Of a stretch of 58,716 nucleotides of DNA, positions 7,264 to 15,679 are shown in pieces. The notes below the pieces were generated by a model. The model searched no databases. It was not told the DNA's origin and was given only the letters and a program-made list of their open reading frames with translations. Position numbers and translations under genes: made by a program. This stretch comes from an uncultured Roseiflexaceae bacterium (GTDB taxonomy: Bacteria > Chloroflexota > Chloroflexia > Chloroflexales > Roseiflexaceae), in assembly GCA_937988885.1 (NCBI GenBank), contig CALKHR010000103.1, forward strand, positions 1-58,716. The letters run 5' to 3'. Positions within the stretch are counted from its first letter, which is position 1. Every line of letters starts with the position of its first letter.

Positions 7264-8343
7264 TTATGCGAGCACGCTCTCGATCTGATCGAGGAACACA
7301 CCCGCAACGCGATCCCAGTCGTACTGTTCGACGTGCGCTTGGCCGAACGCGCTCATCTCGGCGCGGCGATTAGGTTGCAGCAGCAGGCTCACCAACGCGG
7401 CGGCCAGCGCGACACAATCGCCGGGCGGTACCAGGATGCCGGCTTGACCGTGCGGCACAACCTCGGGGATGGCGGCGGAGCGGGTCGCCACAATCGGTAG
7501 TCCGGCGGCCATCGCCTCAAGGAACACAATCCCGAAGCCCTCCTGCACGCTGGGCAGGCAGAAGATATCGCCCTGACGGTAGCAGGCCGCCACTTGCTCA
7601 TCGGTGGGCAGGCTGCCGAGGAAGGTGACCGTGTCGTCGAGACGCAATCGGGCCGCTAACTGGCGGAGTGGCTGATGCTCAGGGCCATCACCGACGATCA
7701 AGGCCCGCACGCCTGGCACGGTGGTCCGCACGATCAGGAGCGCCTGCAGCAGGTCGGCGATGTGTTTGCGAGGGTACTGACGGGCCACACAGACGATCGT
7801 CGTTCCGTTGCTGTTGCGCGGTGCTGCGTCGAGCATGCGCCGCCAACACGGCAGGTCGATGCCCTCGGGCACGAGCCGCACGCGCTGCGGATTGATGCCG
7901 TAGTGGCGCTCGATGGCGTCGCGACAGTAGGCGCTGGTAGTCAGCACACCGTCGGCGTGGCGAGCGTTGTGCGCTTCGAGCCGCGAGAGCAGTTCGAACA
8001 GGGCGCGGACTCTCCCGCGCTCATGCTGCATTTCTTCGGCGATCACGCCCTTGATCGAGGCGAGGTACGGTGTTTTGCCGTGTCCCGACCAGCGGAAGCC
8101 GTCGATATCGAATCCAACAATCAGGTCGTAGCGTAGGGTGCGCAGCAGGGCTGGCAGATGCAGGTTGAAGAACAGCCGCCGCAGGGTGATGGAGCGCGGC
8201 CAAGCCACTGGTGGGGCGAGCCGCGAGACGGTGTGACCACGGGCTTGCAGCGCACTGCGTAAGCCGCCGATTCCAGCAGCAGTACCGCTACCTTCGGCAG
8301 TTGTTTGGAGCCAGGAATCAAGGAATGCGATATGCAACGGCAT
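7264..8343 (-). CDS. Family 4 glycosyltransferase
   Basis: A 359-residue GT-B glycosyltransferase. The N-terminal acceptor domain (MPLHIAFLDSW...) has the glycine loop GTAAGIGGL. The C-terminal donor domain has IVCVARQYPRKHIADLL, ALIVGDGPE and the E-x7-E motif (E268 and E276, in QEGFGIVFLEAMAAGLP), which binds the nucleotide-sugar. The donor and acceptor are not predictable. GT4 enzymes typically build cell-wall glycans or glycolipids. ATG follows AGGA at 5-base spacing, and an extended -10 lies at 8410-8418 on the minus strand. It stands alone. Confidence 0.88.
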   Translation of the reverse strand: MPLHIAFLDSWLQTTAEGSGTAAGIGGLRSALQARGHTVSRLAPPVAWPRSITLRRLFFNLHLPALLRTLRYDLIVGFDIDGFRWSGHGKTPYLASIKGVIAEEMQHERGRVRALFELLSRLEAHNARHADGVLTTSAYCRDAIERHYGINPQRVRLVPEGIDLPCWRRMLDAAPRNSNGTTIVCVARQYPRKHIADLLQALLIVRTTVPGVRALIVGDGPEHQPLRQLAARLRLDDTVTFLGSLPTDEQVAACYRQGDIFCLPSVQEGFGIVFLEAMAAGLPIVATRSAAIPEVVPHGQAGILVPPGDCVALAAALVSLLLQPNRRAEMSAFGQAHVEQYDWDRVAGVFLDQIESVLA

Positions 8344-8813
8344 ACAATCCTGCTTTCAACGGCTTCGATGAGTGTTGGTAGTATTTCTGGCAACACAAAG
8401 CCACAAACGAGTATACCATACTGTCGCAAGCGTGAACGTACTACAGACAGGTACTTTCAGCGCTTCGATGCGTACGAAGACTTTGCCGGAGGCGTATTCC
8501 ACGCGGCAAGGCGTTCGCTCACGGCATGCGGGCGCTGCGTGAGGGGCTGCTTCTATTCTGTATCCTTATCAGCGGAAAACGATTGCTCGCCTCGCCCAAT
8601 CTGTGCAGTATGGGCTGGTACTACTGCGAATCGTAATTTTATTGTAGTAGATCCGCCTGTGCGAGGCAACCACCAAACGGAGGCAGGGTAACGTGAGGCA
8701 TGAACTGGCCAGCTCATAGATCGGGCTGAACGCAGGGGGCAGAGATCCTTGGAGGCGAACATTGCGCTCATCTCCGATCAACTTGGATCTTCAAGATATT
8801 GTTTATTCGAGAA
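8344..8813. other. 470-base spacer with minus-strand promoter
   Basis: No credible gene. On the minus strand TGG-TATACT (8418-8410) is an extended -10 for the glycosyltransferase, 67 bases from its ATG. I see nothing else definable here. Confidence 0.45.
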
Positions 8814-9101
8814 CTAGAGTGCCAGTTCGCGCACTAAAAGCGTGGAAGAACCAACGCTGCGTGCCTGAAGGTTCGATTCGCAATCGATTACTTCCATGCG
8901 CGATGGCCTTATTGCGAAAACTTCCGCCTCTGATGCATAGAGGTGCGTAAAATGGCGCGCCACACAGTCAGTGCATATACCATACGAGTCAAATTCACTT
9001 TCATGGTGCAAGATACCGAGATCTTGGTGGCACCATGCGCAAATGTGATGATGCATCGAACGTTGGTCTGATGCGCCTTGCATACCATTAACGGCGTGCA
9101 T
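8814..9101 (-). CDS. Small four-cysteine (zinc ribbon-like) protein
   Basis: A 95-residue protein. ICAWCHQDLGI (Cys 21 and 24) and YGICTDCVARHF (Cys 43 and 46) form a C-x2-C ... C-x2-C pair. The pattern resembles the C(A/S)WC ... HGICP(E/D)C zinc-ribbon tails found at the ends of PAS/GAF signalling proteins, here as a free-standing protein. The start is ATG 9101, preceded by GAGGAG at 8-base spacing; a GTG at 9108-9110 is possible. His-rich MHHHIC precedes the first pair. Neighbours do not suggest a function. It could be a regulator, a zinc buffer, or a detached fragment of a sensor gene. Confidence 0.6.
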   Translation of the reverse strand: MHAVNGMQGASDQRSMHHHICAWCHQDLGILHHESEFDSYGICTDCVARHFTHLYASEAEVFAIRPSRMEVIDCESNLQARSVGSSTLLVRELAL

Positions 9102-9406
9102 ATCTATCACTCCTCTACTGAGCCGCGTCGATTACCCAACTTATTGCCTAGCACTGAGAGCCTAGCTGTATTATATGATATACGATCACTGATACTATAC
9201 CGTATAAAATGCTTTCCCAAGATGAAAGAAAGTACACGAAATGGCCTTTCTTGCGTATCTATACGATAATTCCTAGTATTTAGAGTGGTCATTTGTATCA
9301 CAAAATTGACATCTCAGATGACAAAATTCGTTGCTGGGTCGGCTCATCCGACGGTTGTCAGTTGTGTCAGGTTCCGTCTTTCGGCATTCTGATGCTGTAT
9401 TCCGTA
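9102..9406. other. 305-base AT-rich spacer
   Basis: More AT-rich than its surroundings, with several TATA-like hexamers around 9165-9205 that could supply the minus-strand promoter of the small cysteine protein, and a minor hairpin GTCGG/CCGAC (9338-9352) after the MocR gene. No convincing gene. Confidence 0.4.
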
Positions 9407-10879
9407 TTAGTTGCCGAGTAGTGTCGTCTTTAAGCGACGAATCCCCTCTTGAATGGTTCGTTCATCGAGTGCAGCATAACCGAGTAATACCCCACCGCGC
9501 CTGAGAGGGCGCTGAGCGAACGCTGAGAGTGGCGCGATATCGAGTTGGTGTTTGGCGGCCCGTTGTGCCACCTGCCGATCATCAACACTCTCCGGCAGAT
9601 AACCCACCACGTGCATGCCCGCCTCGGCCACACCCAGCTCAACCAGGCCAGCGAGTTCGCGCTGCACCGTGTCGATGAGGGTGACACGTCGAGTGTCGTA
9701 CAGCTGGCGCATTCGCCGCACATGCCGCGCGAAGTGTCCCTCGGCGATGAAGTCCGCCAGCACGGCTTGCTCGATGGTTGGGGCATGGCGATCGGCGAGC
9801 GCCTTGGCGGCCACGAAGGCATCGACGAGATCGGGCGGCACCACGATGTAGCCGAGCCGAAGCGCGGGGAACATGGTTTTGCTGAGCGTGCCCAGGTATA
9901 CGGTGCGCTGCTCCGTATCGAGTCCCTGCAGCGATGGCAGCGGGCGACCGATGTAGCGGTATTCGCCGTCGTAATCGTCCTCCAGCACCCATGCCCCGCT
10001 GCGCTGCGCCCATTCCAGCAGGGTCAGCCGCCGCGCCAAGCTCATCGTCACTCCCAGCGGGTATTGGTGCGAGGGTGTGATGTAGGCCAGCCGCGCCTGC
10101 GGGCAGCGCTCGATGCCCACCTCCACCGCGAGTCCTTCCTGATCGATCGGCACGGGCACCACCTGCGCTCCGGCGCTGATCAGCGCGCCACGCGCCCCGA
10201 TATAGCCAGGATCTTCGTGCCAAACCTGGTCGCCTGGGTCGAGCAGTACGCGCGTCGCGAGATCAAGCCCTTGCTGCGAGCCGGAGACGACGATCACCTG
10301 ATCGGCGGTGCAGCGCACGCCCCGCGACGCGCCCAAATAATCGGCGATGGCGGCGCGCAGCGGCCCGTACCCGGCGGGGTCGCCGTAGCCAAGCGATGCG
10401 TGAGTGGCGTTGCGCCAGTGCCGTTGCAGGATGCGCGTCCAGATGCCGAAGGGGAACTGCGCGGTGTCGGGCTGCCCAACCCGAAAGCTGTAGGCCAACG
10501 TGCGATCGCGCCAGTGGGTGACGGGTGTGGCCGCCAACAGTGCGCCCCGCTTCGAGAGGTGGCGTTGTGTGGCGGGTGCGGGCTGTTCGGTCTGCGCTGC
10601 GCGGATCTGGAGCAGTTCCTCGGGCAGCGCACGGCTGACGTACGTGCCGGAGCCGGGCCGACTCTCGATGTACCCCTCGGCGATCAGTTGATCGTAGGCG
10701 TCGAGCACTGTGTTGCGGGCGATCTGCAGCTCGGCGGCGAGGCGACGGCTCGCGGGCAGGCGCGTCCCCGCCACCAATCGCCCCGAGAGGATCGCCTCGC
10801 GCAAAGCGTCGTAGAGCTGGCGGTGGAGCGGTGTGCCCTGCTGCGGGTCGAGCTCGAACAGCGAGGTGAGGATCTGCAT
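9407..10879 (-). CDS. MocR/PdxR-type regulator: GntR winged helix fused to fold-type I aminotransferase
   Basis: 490 residues. The N-terminal winged helix (about 1-82; GTPLHRQLYDALREAILSGR, PASRRLAAEL, NTVLDAYDQL, RPGSGTYVS) is followed by an aminotransferase-like domain with PLP-binding features: SGSQQGLDL, YITPSHQYPLG, VLEDDYDGEYRY and the Schiff-base lysine K334 in LSKTMFP. Such proteins are PLP-sensing regulators (PdxR, GabR). ATG at 10879 is chosen by homology. It is divergent from a GNAT-GNAT-PaiB operon, with three AAAGTGG-type sites in between, which match the recognition core reported for actinobacterial PdxR. Autoregulation and control of the divergent operon are likely. No pdxST genes are in the window, so a PLP-synthesis role is uncertain. 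Confidence 0.9.
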   Translation of the reverse strand: MQILTSLFELDPQQGTPLHRQLYDALREAILSGRLVAGTRLPASRRLAAELQIARNTVLDAYDQLIAEGYIESRPGSGTYVSRALPEELLQIRAAQTEQPAPATQRHLSKRGALLAATPVTHWRDRTLAYSFRVGQPDTAQFPFGIWTRILQRHWRNATHASLGYGDPAGYGPLRAAIADYLGASRGVRCTADQVIVVSGSQQGLDLATRVLLDPGDQVWHEDPGYIGARGALISAGAQVVPVPIDQEGLAVEVGIERCPQARLAYITPSHQYPLGVTMSLARRLTLLEWAQRSGAWVLEDDYDGEYRYIGRPLPSLQGLDTEQRTVYLGTLSKTMFPALRLGYIVVPPDLVDAFVAAKALADRHAPTIEQAVLADFIAEGHFARHVRRMRQLYDTRRVTLIDTVQRELAGLVELGVAEAGMHVVGYLPESVDDRQVAQRAAKHQLDIAPLSAFAQRPLRRGGVLLGYAALDERTIQEGIRRLKTTLLGN

Positions 10880-10930
10880 AAAGTGGTTCCCTCCATTTGC
10901 TGCAAAGTGGTTCTTGTGGCAGACCACTTA
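10880..10930. promoter_or_regulatory. Three MocR/PdxR-type operator half-sites
   Basis: AAAGTGGTTCC (10880-10890), AAAGTGGTTCT (10904-10914) and the inverted AGACCACTTA (10921-10930). The first two are direct repeats 24 bases apart; the second and third form an inverted pair. The first abuts the MocR start codon, and the other two overlap the -35 and spacer of the divergent promoter. The layout of direct plus inverted repeats is typical of MocR regulators. Confidence 0.7.
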
Positions 10931-10942
10931 TCGCCCTATGAT
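10914..10942 (+). promoter_or_regulatory. Promoter of GNAT-GNAT-PaiB operon
   Basis: TTGTGG (10914-10919), 17-base spacer, TATGAT (10937-10942), about 75 bases before the first acetyltransferase gene. Two operator sites overlap it, implying direct regulation by the MocR protein. Confidence 0.6.
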
Positions 10943-11017
10943 ACATCCATTCAGCGACCTTGTCGTTCGAATCGGTATGGATGGTTTTTGCCAGCGTAGG
11001 CTGGGTAAGGATAGGGC

Positions 11018-11467
11018 ATGCGGATCGAGACAGTGAACGGGGACACCTTCGAGCAGGTGCTGCCGTTAATCGCAGCGTATCAGCGCTTTTACCAGACGGA
11101 GCCGGATACCGAGCGCAATCGGGAGCATTTTGGGCAGTTTCTCACCGATCACAGCCAGGGCATTCAGTTTGTGGCGTTGGATGAGCAGGGACAAGCGTTG
11201 GGCTTTGCGACGCTCTACTTCCCGCTTAGCTCAGTGAGCGCGGGCGCGTACTGCCTGATGAACGATCTGTTCACGGTTCCCGAAGCGCGCGGCCAAGGCG
11301 TTGGTCGAGCGCTGATCCTGCATTGCCTTGAATACGCCAAACAAAAGGGCTTCCGCCAGATCTCCTGGCAGACCGCAGAGGATAATCATCGGGCGCAGCG
11401 TTTGTACAACAGCCTGCCGACCACGCATCGTGCGTGGTTGCGCTACACGCTGCCCGTAAGCGAATAG
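11018..11467 (+). CDS. GNAT family N-acetyltransferase
   Basis: 149 residues with the GNAT fold. Motif A is NDLFTVPEARGQGVGRALILHC (roughly 90-111, acetyl-CoA pyrophosphate loop R-x2-G-x-G/A), followed by motif B-like ISWQTAEDNHRAQRLYNSL. The substrate is unknown; the sequence is closest in style to small-molecule or polyamine/amino-acid acetyltransferases. First gene after the MocR-controlled promoter, 11 bases before the next GNAT gene. Because the third gene is PaiB-like, a polyamine or detoxification role is possible (inference). Confidence 0.85.
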   Translation: MRIETVNGDTFEQVLPLIAAYQRFYQTEPDTERNREHFGQFLTDHSQGIQFVALDEQGQALGFATLYFPLSSVSAGAYCLMNDLFTVPEARGQGVGRALILHCLEYAKQKGFRQISWQTAEDNHRAQRLYNSLPTTHRAWLRYTLPVSE

Positions 11468-11478
11468 TGAGGTTTCCC

Positions 11479-12081
11479 ATGAATGTTCAACCGGTTGTTT
11501 TGACGGGCCAATGGGTGCGGTTGGAGCCGTTGGAGGAGCGCCACGCTGCCGATCTGATCGAGGCCGCCGATTATGAGGAGATTTGGCGCTACATGCCAAC
11601 GCCGCTGCAGCAACCCGAGCAACTCCACCAATGGATCAAGGATACGCTTGAATTGCAGCGCACGGGCACGATCTTGCCGTTTGCGATCATCGAATTGAGC
11701 AGCGGCAAAGCGGTTGGCAGCACACGCTACTTGGACATTCGTCCCAAGGATCGGGGTCTAGAGATCGGCTGGACGTGGTTGACGCCGCGAGTGTGGCGCA
11801 CGTCCGTCAATACCGAGTGCAAATTGATGCTGTTGCGCCACGCCTTCGAGACGCTCGACGCCATTCGCGTGCAGATCAAGACCGACAAGCGCAACACGCG
11901 CTCGCGGCAGGCCATCGAACGGATCGGCGGTCAGTTCGAGGGCATTCTGCGGCAGCATATCGCCCTGCGCGATGGCACATTCCGCGATTCGGCCTACTAC
12001 AGCATTTTGCACACCGAATGGCCGCAGGTGAAGCAGAATCTGCTCGTCAAATTGGAGCCTGCGCAGGCCATAGCTTCGTAG
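11479..12081 (+). CDS. RimJ/RimL-like GNAT acetyltransferase
   Basis: 200 residues beginning LTGQWVRLEPLEERHAADL, the usual start of the RimJ/RimL (acetyltransf_3) branch, followed by GSTRYLDIRPKDRGLEIGWTW, NTECKLMLLRHAFETL and RNTRSRQAIERIGGQFEGILR. Members acetylate ribosomal-protein N-termini or small amines; the target here is unknown. GAGG precedes the ATG. Middle gene of the MocR-linked operon. Confidence 0.85.
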   Translation: MNVQPVVLTGQWVRLEPLEERHAADLIEAADYEEIWRYMPTPLQQPEQLHQWIKDTLELQRTGTILPFAIIELSSGKAVGSTRYLDIRPKDRGLEIGWTWLTPRVWRTSVNTECKLMLLRHAFETLDAIRVQIKTDKRNTRSRQAIERIGGQFEGILRQHIALRDGTFRDSAYYSILHTEWPQVKQNLLVKLEPAQAIAS

Positions 12082-12092
12082 AGGTGGGAGCA

Positions 12093-12722
12093 ATGTATCT
12101 ACCAAAAGCGTTTCAGGTGGAGGAGCAGGCGGAGTTGCACGCCCTGATGCGGCGCCATAGCTTCGCGGCGTTGGTGACCCAGCACGAGGGCGCGCCGTTC
12201 GCCACGCACCTGCCGTTCGTGTTGGAGGCGGAGCGCGGCCCGCACGGCACGCTCATCTCGCACATGGCGCGGGCGAACCCGCAGTGGAAGGCGTTCGCCT
12301 CGGGCGAGCCGGCCCTGGTGATCTTCCAAGGCCCGCACGCCTACATCACCCCATCGTGGTACGATCCGACGGTCGCGAGCGTGCCGACGTGGAACTACGC
12401 AATTGTGCACGCCTACGGCATCCCCCGTGTGATCGAAGATCCAGAGCGCCTGCGACTGATGCTTGAGCAACTGGTCGATACCTACGAGGCGCAGTTTGAG
12501 CAGCCGTGGCACCTCAACAGCCCCACGAACGAGTATGTGCAGCGCATGGTGAAGGCGATCGTCGGCTTCGAGATCGAGATCACCAAGCTCGAGGGTAAGT
12601 ACAAACTCAGCCAGAACCGCCCGCTCGCCGATCAGCAGCGCGTCGCAAAAGAACTCGCTCAGAGCGGCGACCCTGAGCGAGTGGAAGTTGCCAAACTGAT
12701 GCACGCCGTGCAGCAGCGCTAA
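12093..12722 (+). CDS. PaiB-like FMN-binding protein
   Basis: 209 residues starting MYLPKAFQVEEQAELHALM and continuing with FAALVTQHEGAPFATHLPFVLE, HMARANPQWKAF, VIFQGPHAYITPSWY and VPTWNYAIVHAYG, all hallmarks of the PaiB family (split-barrel, FMN- or heme-binding-like fold). Bacillus PaiB was described as a regulator of degradative enzymes and sporulation, with PaiA being a GNAT polyamine acetyltransferase, so the GNAT-PaiB pairing here mirrors the paiAB operon. Start ATG follows GAGGTGGGAG. Its TAA stop overlaps the stop of the convergent ABC gene by 4 bases. Confidence 0.88.
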   Translation: MYLPKAFQVEEQAELHALMRRHSFAALVTQHEGAPFATHLPFVLEAERGPHGTLISHMARANPQWKAFASGEPALVIFQGPHAYITPSWYDPTVASVPTWNYAIVHAYGIPRVIEDPERLRLMLEQLVDTYEAQFEQPWHLNSPTNEYVQRMVKAIVGFEIEITKLEGKYKLSQNRPLADQQRVAKELAQSGDPERVEVAKLMHAVQQR

Positions 12723-15352
12723 ATCTGCCGATCGCGTCGTTTGAGTTGCCAGGCCGTGAGCGCCAAACAGATCAGCATGTACAGCAGCAGAATGCCCCAG
12801 CGCGAGAGCAAATGCGCCGTCGTGAAGGTGTACTCCTCGGGTGGGTTCGGCAGTATGCCGAAGCCAGGCTGCAACGGCAGATCGTTGATATTGGCGCTCG
12901 TGCCGTAGGCATCCATCGACCAACGGCTGATCGTGAGCCACGAGAGGATGCGCTGGATGCTGTAGCCATCGCCCAAACTGAAGATCACACCAGCGAACAG
13001 GATCTGCGGGATCAGCGCGATCGGCACGATCGACGTGGCGCGGTCGGGTGTGGAGGAGAAGGCCGAGAGCAGCAAGCCCAACGCCAACCCGGCCAGCGCC
13101 GTCAGCAGCGTGGTAATGTACAACTCGACCGTGATCGGCAGGAACACGCCCTGCTCGGGGAACTTCACCTTCAGCATCACCAAGCCCAGCAGCATCGCGC
13201 TTTGGATGGCCACCAGCACCGCCAGCACCAAAATCTTCGACAGCATGTACGGGCCGATATGCAGGTTCGCGAGCCGTTCGCGTTTGTAGATCGCCGCCTC
13301 CTTCACGATCTCGCGGGCGGAGTTGATGATGCCGAACCACACCCCCACCGTCGCCAGCATAAACAGGATCTTCTTCGCCTCGCTGGCCACCGCATTATCA
13401 CCCACAATTGCATCGGCCTTGCTCACCAACATCAGCAGCAGGCCAATGATCGGCGCCTGCAATAGCAGAATCAGCAAGTTCCGGCGATCCTGCAACAGCA
13501 GATCAACGCCACGGCGCGTCAGAATGCCCAATTGGCGGATCAGCGACACCTGCTGCGGTTTCGAAACCTCTTGGCGAGCACTGTTTGTATCGGTCAACGA
13601 CGGCGCTTGGGCCAGCCGCTGAGCGACGTACAGTTGGTAGTGCGCCGAATTGCGGAATTTGATCTCCCACAGTTCGGCGAGCGTAGGTGGCTGCTGCTTG
13701 GCGGCTGGGCGATTGGCGATCAACGTATCGTACTCTTGCTTCAGGTCGCGCTGCGCGATCGCCCAGCGATCCGGATCGGCGGGATCGGCCAACCCCTCCA
13801 ACTTCGTGTAGATATCGGCGAAGTCGCCACTGTTCACGTTGAAGAACGCCAGCGCCTCGGAGGGCGGGCCGAAGTACACCATCCGACCATCGGACATAAA
13901 CACCACGTGATCGCACTGCGTGATATTCGCCGTTGCGTGCGTCACCAGCACCACCGTGCGCCCGCTGTCCGCCAAGCGGCGCAGCGTGTACATCATCTTC
14001 TTCTCAAGGCCCGGGTCGAGCCCCGAGGTCGGCTCATCCAAGAAGAACAGCGATGGATCGGCCAACAACTCGGCCCCGATGCTCACGCGCTTGCGTTGCC
14101 CACCCGATAAGTTCTCGACCAACTTATCGCGGTGCATGGTCATCTCGACATCCTCAAGCACGCGCTCGATGCGCTGCTTGATCTCGGATGGCGCGGTGTC
14201 GTTCGGCAGGCGCAGCTGCGCCGCGTAGCTCAGCGCCCGCTCCACTGGCAGTGTGCGGTGGATAATATCGTCCTGCGGCACATAGCCGATCAGGGTGCGG
14301 TACGCATCGAAATTGCGGTAATAATCGTCGCCGTTGATGAAGATGCTGCCCGTGTTTGACTTGACATAACCTGCTAACGCATTAAGCAGTGTGCTCTTAC
14401 CGGTGCCGCTGCCACCCACCAATGCCACAAACTCGCGGGGCGCGATCGAGAGCGAGACATCTTTGAGGATGATGCGCGATTTGCCGCCACGCGAAACCAC
14501 GCGGCTCAGGTTGCGGGCGTCGATGCGCAACGCACCGCGCTGATCGTACTCATCGAGGCTATCGCCGTTGTAGACGAGCTTAAACGCGCCGATCTGGATC
14601 ACATCGCCACGCACAAGCGTATGCTGGGTGATGCGCTGGCCGTTCACGAACGTGCCGTTGGCCGATCCCACATCGCGCAGCACGTGCTGGCCGTTCACGC
14701 GGTCGATCACCGCATGGCGGCGCGACACCTGCGGGTTATCGAGACGAATCTCGGTGCCCTCGCGTCCAATCGTGATCTGCGGGTCGTTCGGGTCGAGCGG
14801 ATAGCTGTTGGCCACCGTGGCCGCCGCCGTCACGCGCACCGCCTGTGGGTTGTGGTACGTCAGCGAGACGAAGTTACCCGTCGCCGGATCGCCGATGCGC
14901 AGCACATCGCCATTGGCCAAACTCAACGGGGTGTTGGCGGGCATCCGCTGGCCCTCGAACAGGATACCGTTGGTGGAGCCGATATCGGTGATGGTGTGTC
15001 GATTGCCCTCCGGCTCGATGCGCGCGTGCTGGCCCGATACGAAGCGCGATTGCAGCACAATCGTGTTGCTGGGCGCGCGTCCGATCGTCATTGGCGTACT
15101 GCCCAGCGGCACGATTCGGCTCTGGCCCTCCTCCACAATCAACAGGTGCGGAGTCTGCTGTTGGCTGAGCGATTGCAGCACCGTCTGGCCCGAACTAGCT
15201 TGTGGAACGCTAGGAGGCACGAGCGTGGGTGCCGAAGGCGATGAAGCTGATTGAACAGGGGTAACTGTTTGCGGTTGGCCGCACACAGGGCAGAACTTTA
15301 TACCCGCACGTCTAAGCGTTGCGCCGCAATGAATGCACGTTGCAGTAGACAC
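12719..15352 (-). CDS. FHA-FHA-ABC exporter (ABCG-like) with zinc ribbon
   Basis: About 877 residues from a GTG preceded by GGGAG. Order: zinc ribbon CIHCGA...FCPVCG (about 6-24); FHA 1 (about 55-150, GRAPSNTIVL, SGQHARIE, GSTNG); FHA 2 (about 165-250, GREGTEIRL, SRRHAVID, GSANGTFVNG); ABC ATPase (Walker A GGSGTGKSTL, signature LSGGQRKR, Walker B FFLDEPTSGLDPG); then an ABC2-type membrane domain with about six helices in the last 280 residues. FHA domains bind phosphothreonine, so the transporter is probably controlled by Ser/Thr kinases such as the one at 50204 (inference). Substrate unknown. An upstream ATG at 15451 would add 33 residues and is not supported. Confidence 0.9.
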   Translation of the reverse strand: MSTATCIHCGATLRRAGIKFCPVCGQPQTVTPVQSASSPSAPTLVPPSVPQASSGQTVLQSLSQQQTPHLLIVEEGQSRIVPLGSTPMTIGRAPSNTIVLQSRFVSGQHARIEPEGNRHTITDIGSTNGILFEGQRMPANTPLSLANGDVLRIGDPATGNFVSLTYHNPQAVRVTAAATVANSYPLDPNDPQITIGREGTEIRLDNPQVSRRHAVIDRVNGQHVLRDVGSANGTFVNGQRITQHTLVRGDVIQIGAFKLVYNGDSLDEYDQRGALRIDARNLSRVVSRGGKSRIILKDVSLSIAPREFVALVGGSGTGKSTLLNALAGYVKSNTGSIFINGDDYYRNFDAYRTLIGYVPQDDIIHRTLPVERALSYAAQLRLPNDTAPSEIKQRIERVLEDVEMTMHRDKLVENLSGGQRKRVSIGAELLADPSLFFLDEPTSGLDPGLEKKMMYTLRRLADSGRTVVLVTHATANITQCDHVVFMSDGRMVYFGPPSEALAFFNVNSGDFADIYTKLEGLADPADPDRWAIAQRDLKQEYDTLIANRPAAKQQPPTLAELWEIKFRNSAHYQLYVAQRLAQAPSLTDTNSARQEVSKPQQVSLIRQLGILTRRGVDLLLQDRRNLLILLLQAPIIGLLLMLVSKADAIVGDNAVASEAKKILFMLATVGVWFGIINSAREIVKEAAIYKRERLANLHIGPYMLSKILVLAVLVAIQSAMLLGLVMLKVKFPEQGVFLPITVELYITTLLTALAGLALGLLLSAFSSTPDRATSIVPIALIPQILFAGVIFSLGDGYSIQRILSWLTISRWSMDAYGTSANINDLPLQPGFGILPNPPEEYTFTTAHLLSRWGILLLYMLICLALTAWQLKRRDRQI

Positions 15353-15487
15353 GTCCAGCGATCTCCCGAATTGGCGGATGCAAGCAAGTGATCTGATTCT
15401 AACACAAGCTTTTGCTTTTCGGCGCGCAGATCTGCGTAAAGAAGCGAACAAACGCCACTATTATCGGCCATGGTGTTGGGCAGCCGC

Positions 15488-15603
15488 TTGTTTTTGGAGA
15501 AGAAAGAGGCAACCGCGTTGAGAGCGCCCGTCGCTACGGGCGATCGCCGTCGTGTACAACGTTTGCGCGCTCGGGCAGGAGGCGCTGCCGCGCCAAACGC
15601 GCG
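15488..15603 (-). repeat. Family A dispersed intergenic repeat, copy 3
   Basis: Same orientation as copy 1: TTTTTGGAGAAGAAAGAGGC, stem-loop GCCCGTCGCTACGGGC (15526-15541), then CGTCGTGTACAACGT, GCGCGCTCGGGCAG and a GCGCTGCCGCGCCAAACGCG end. It lies between the FHA-ABC gene and the MFS gene. The inner GTTGTACAC-type segment differs from GTTGAACAC in copies 1 and 2. Confidence 0.8.
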
Positions 15604-15679
15604 GGGGTCTGTTGCGCGATGCGCAACCGCTTCGCCAAACCCGCACCTGTCGCCAACCATCGGAAGGGCGGACCTACAA

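Noticed and set aside
8861..8890. GGTTCGATTCGCAAT, T-arm-like sequence suggesting a tRNA
   Set aside because: The flanking bases do not form a T stem or acceptor stem. The same holds for a GTTCGATTC on the minus strand near 40015.
9107..9301. 64-codon minus-strand ORF upstream of the four-cysteine protein gene
   Set aside because: AT-rich, no ribosome-binding site, no motif; likely spacer.
9545..10999. 484-codon plus-strand ORF opposite MocR
   Set aside because: Shadow of the MocR gene; Gly/Arg/His-rich and covers the operator region.
12719..12722. Overlapping convergent stop codons (PaiB and ABC genes)
   Set aside because: A 4-base stop overlap at TAA/TAG is unremarkable in compact genomes.
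12099..13340. 413-codon minus-strand ORF over PaiB and the ABC membrane domain
   Set aside because: Another frame of known genes with Arg/His-rich translation.
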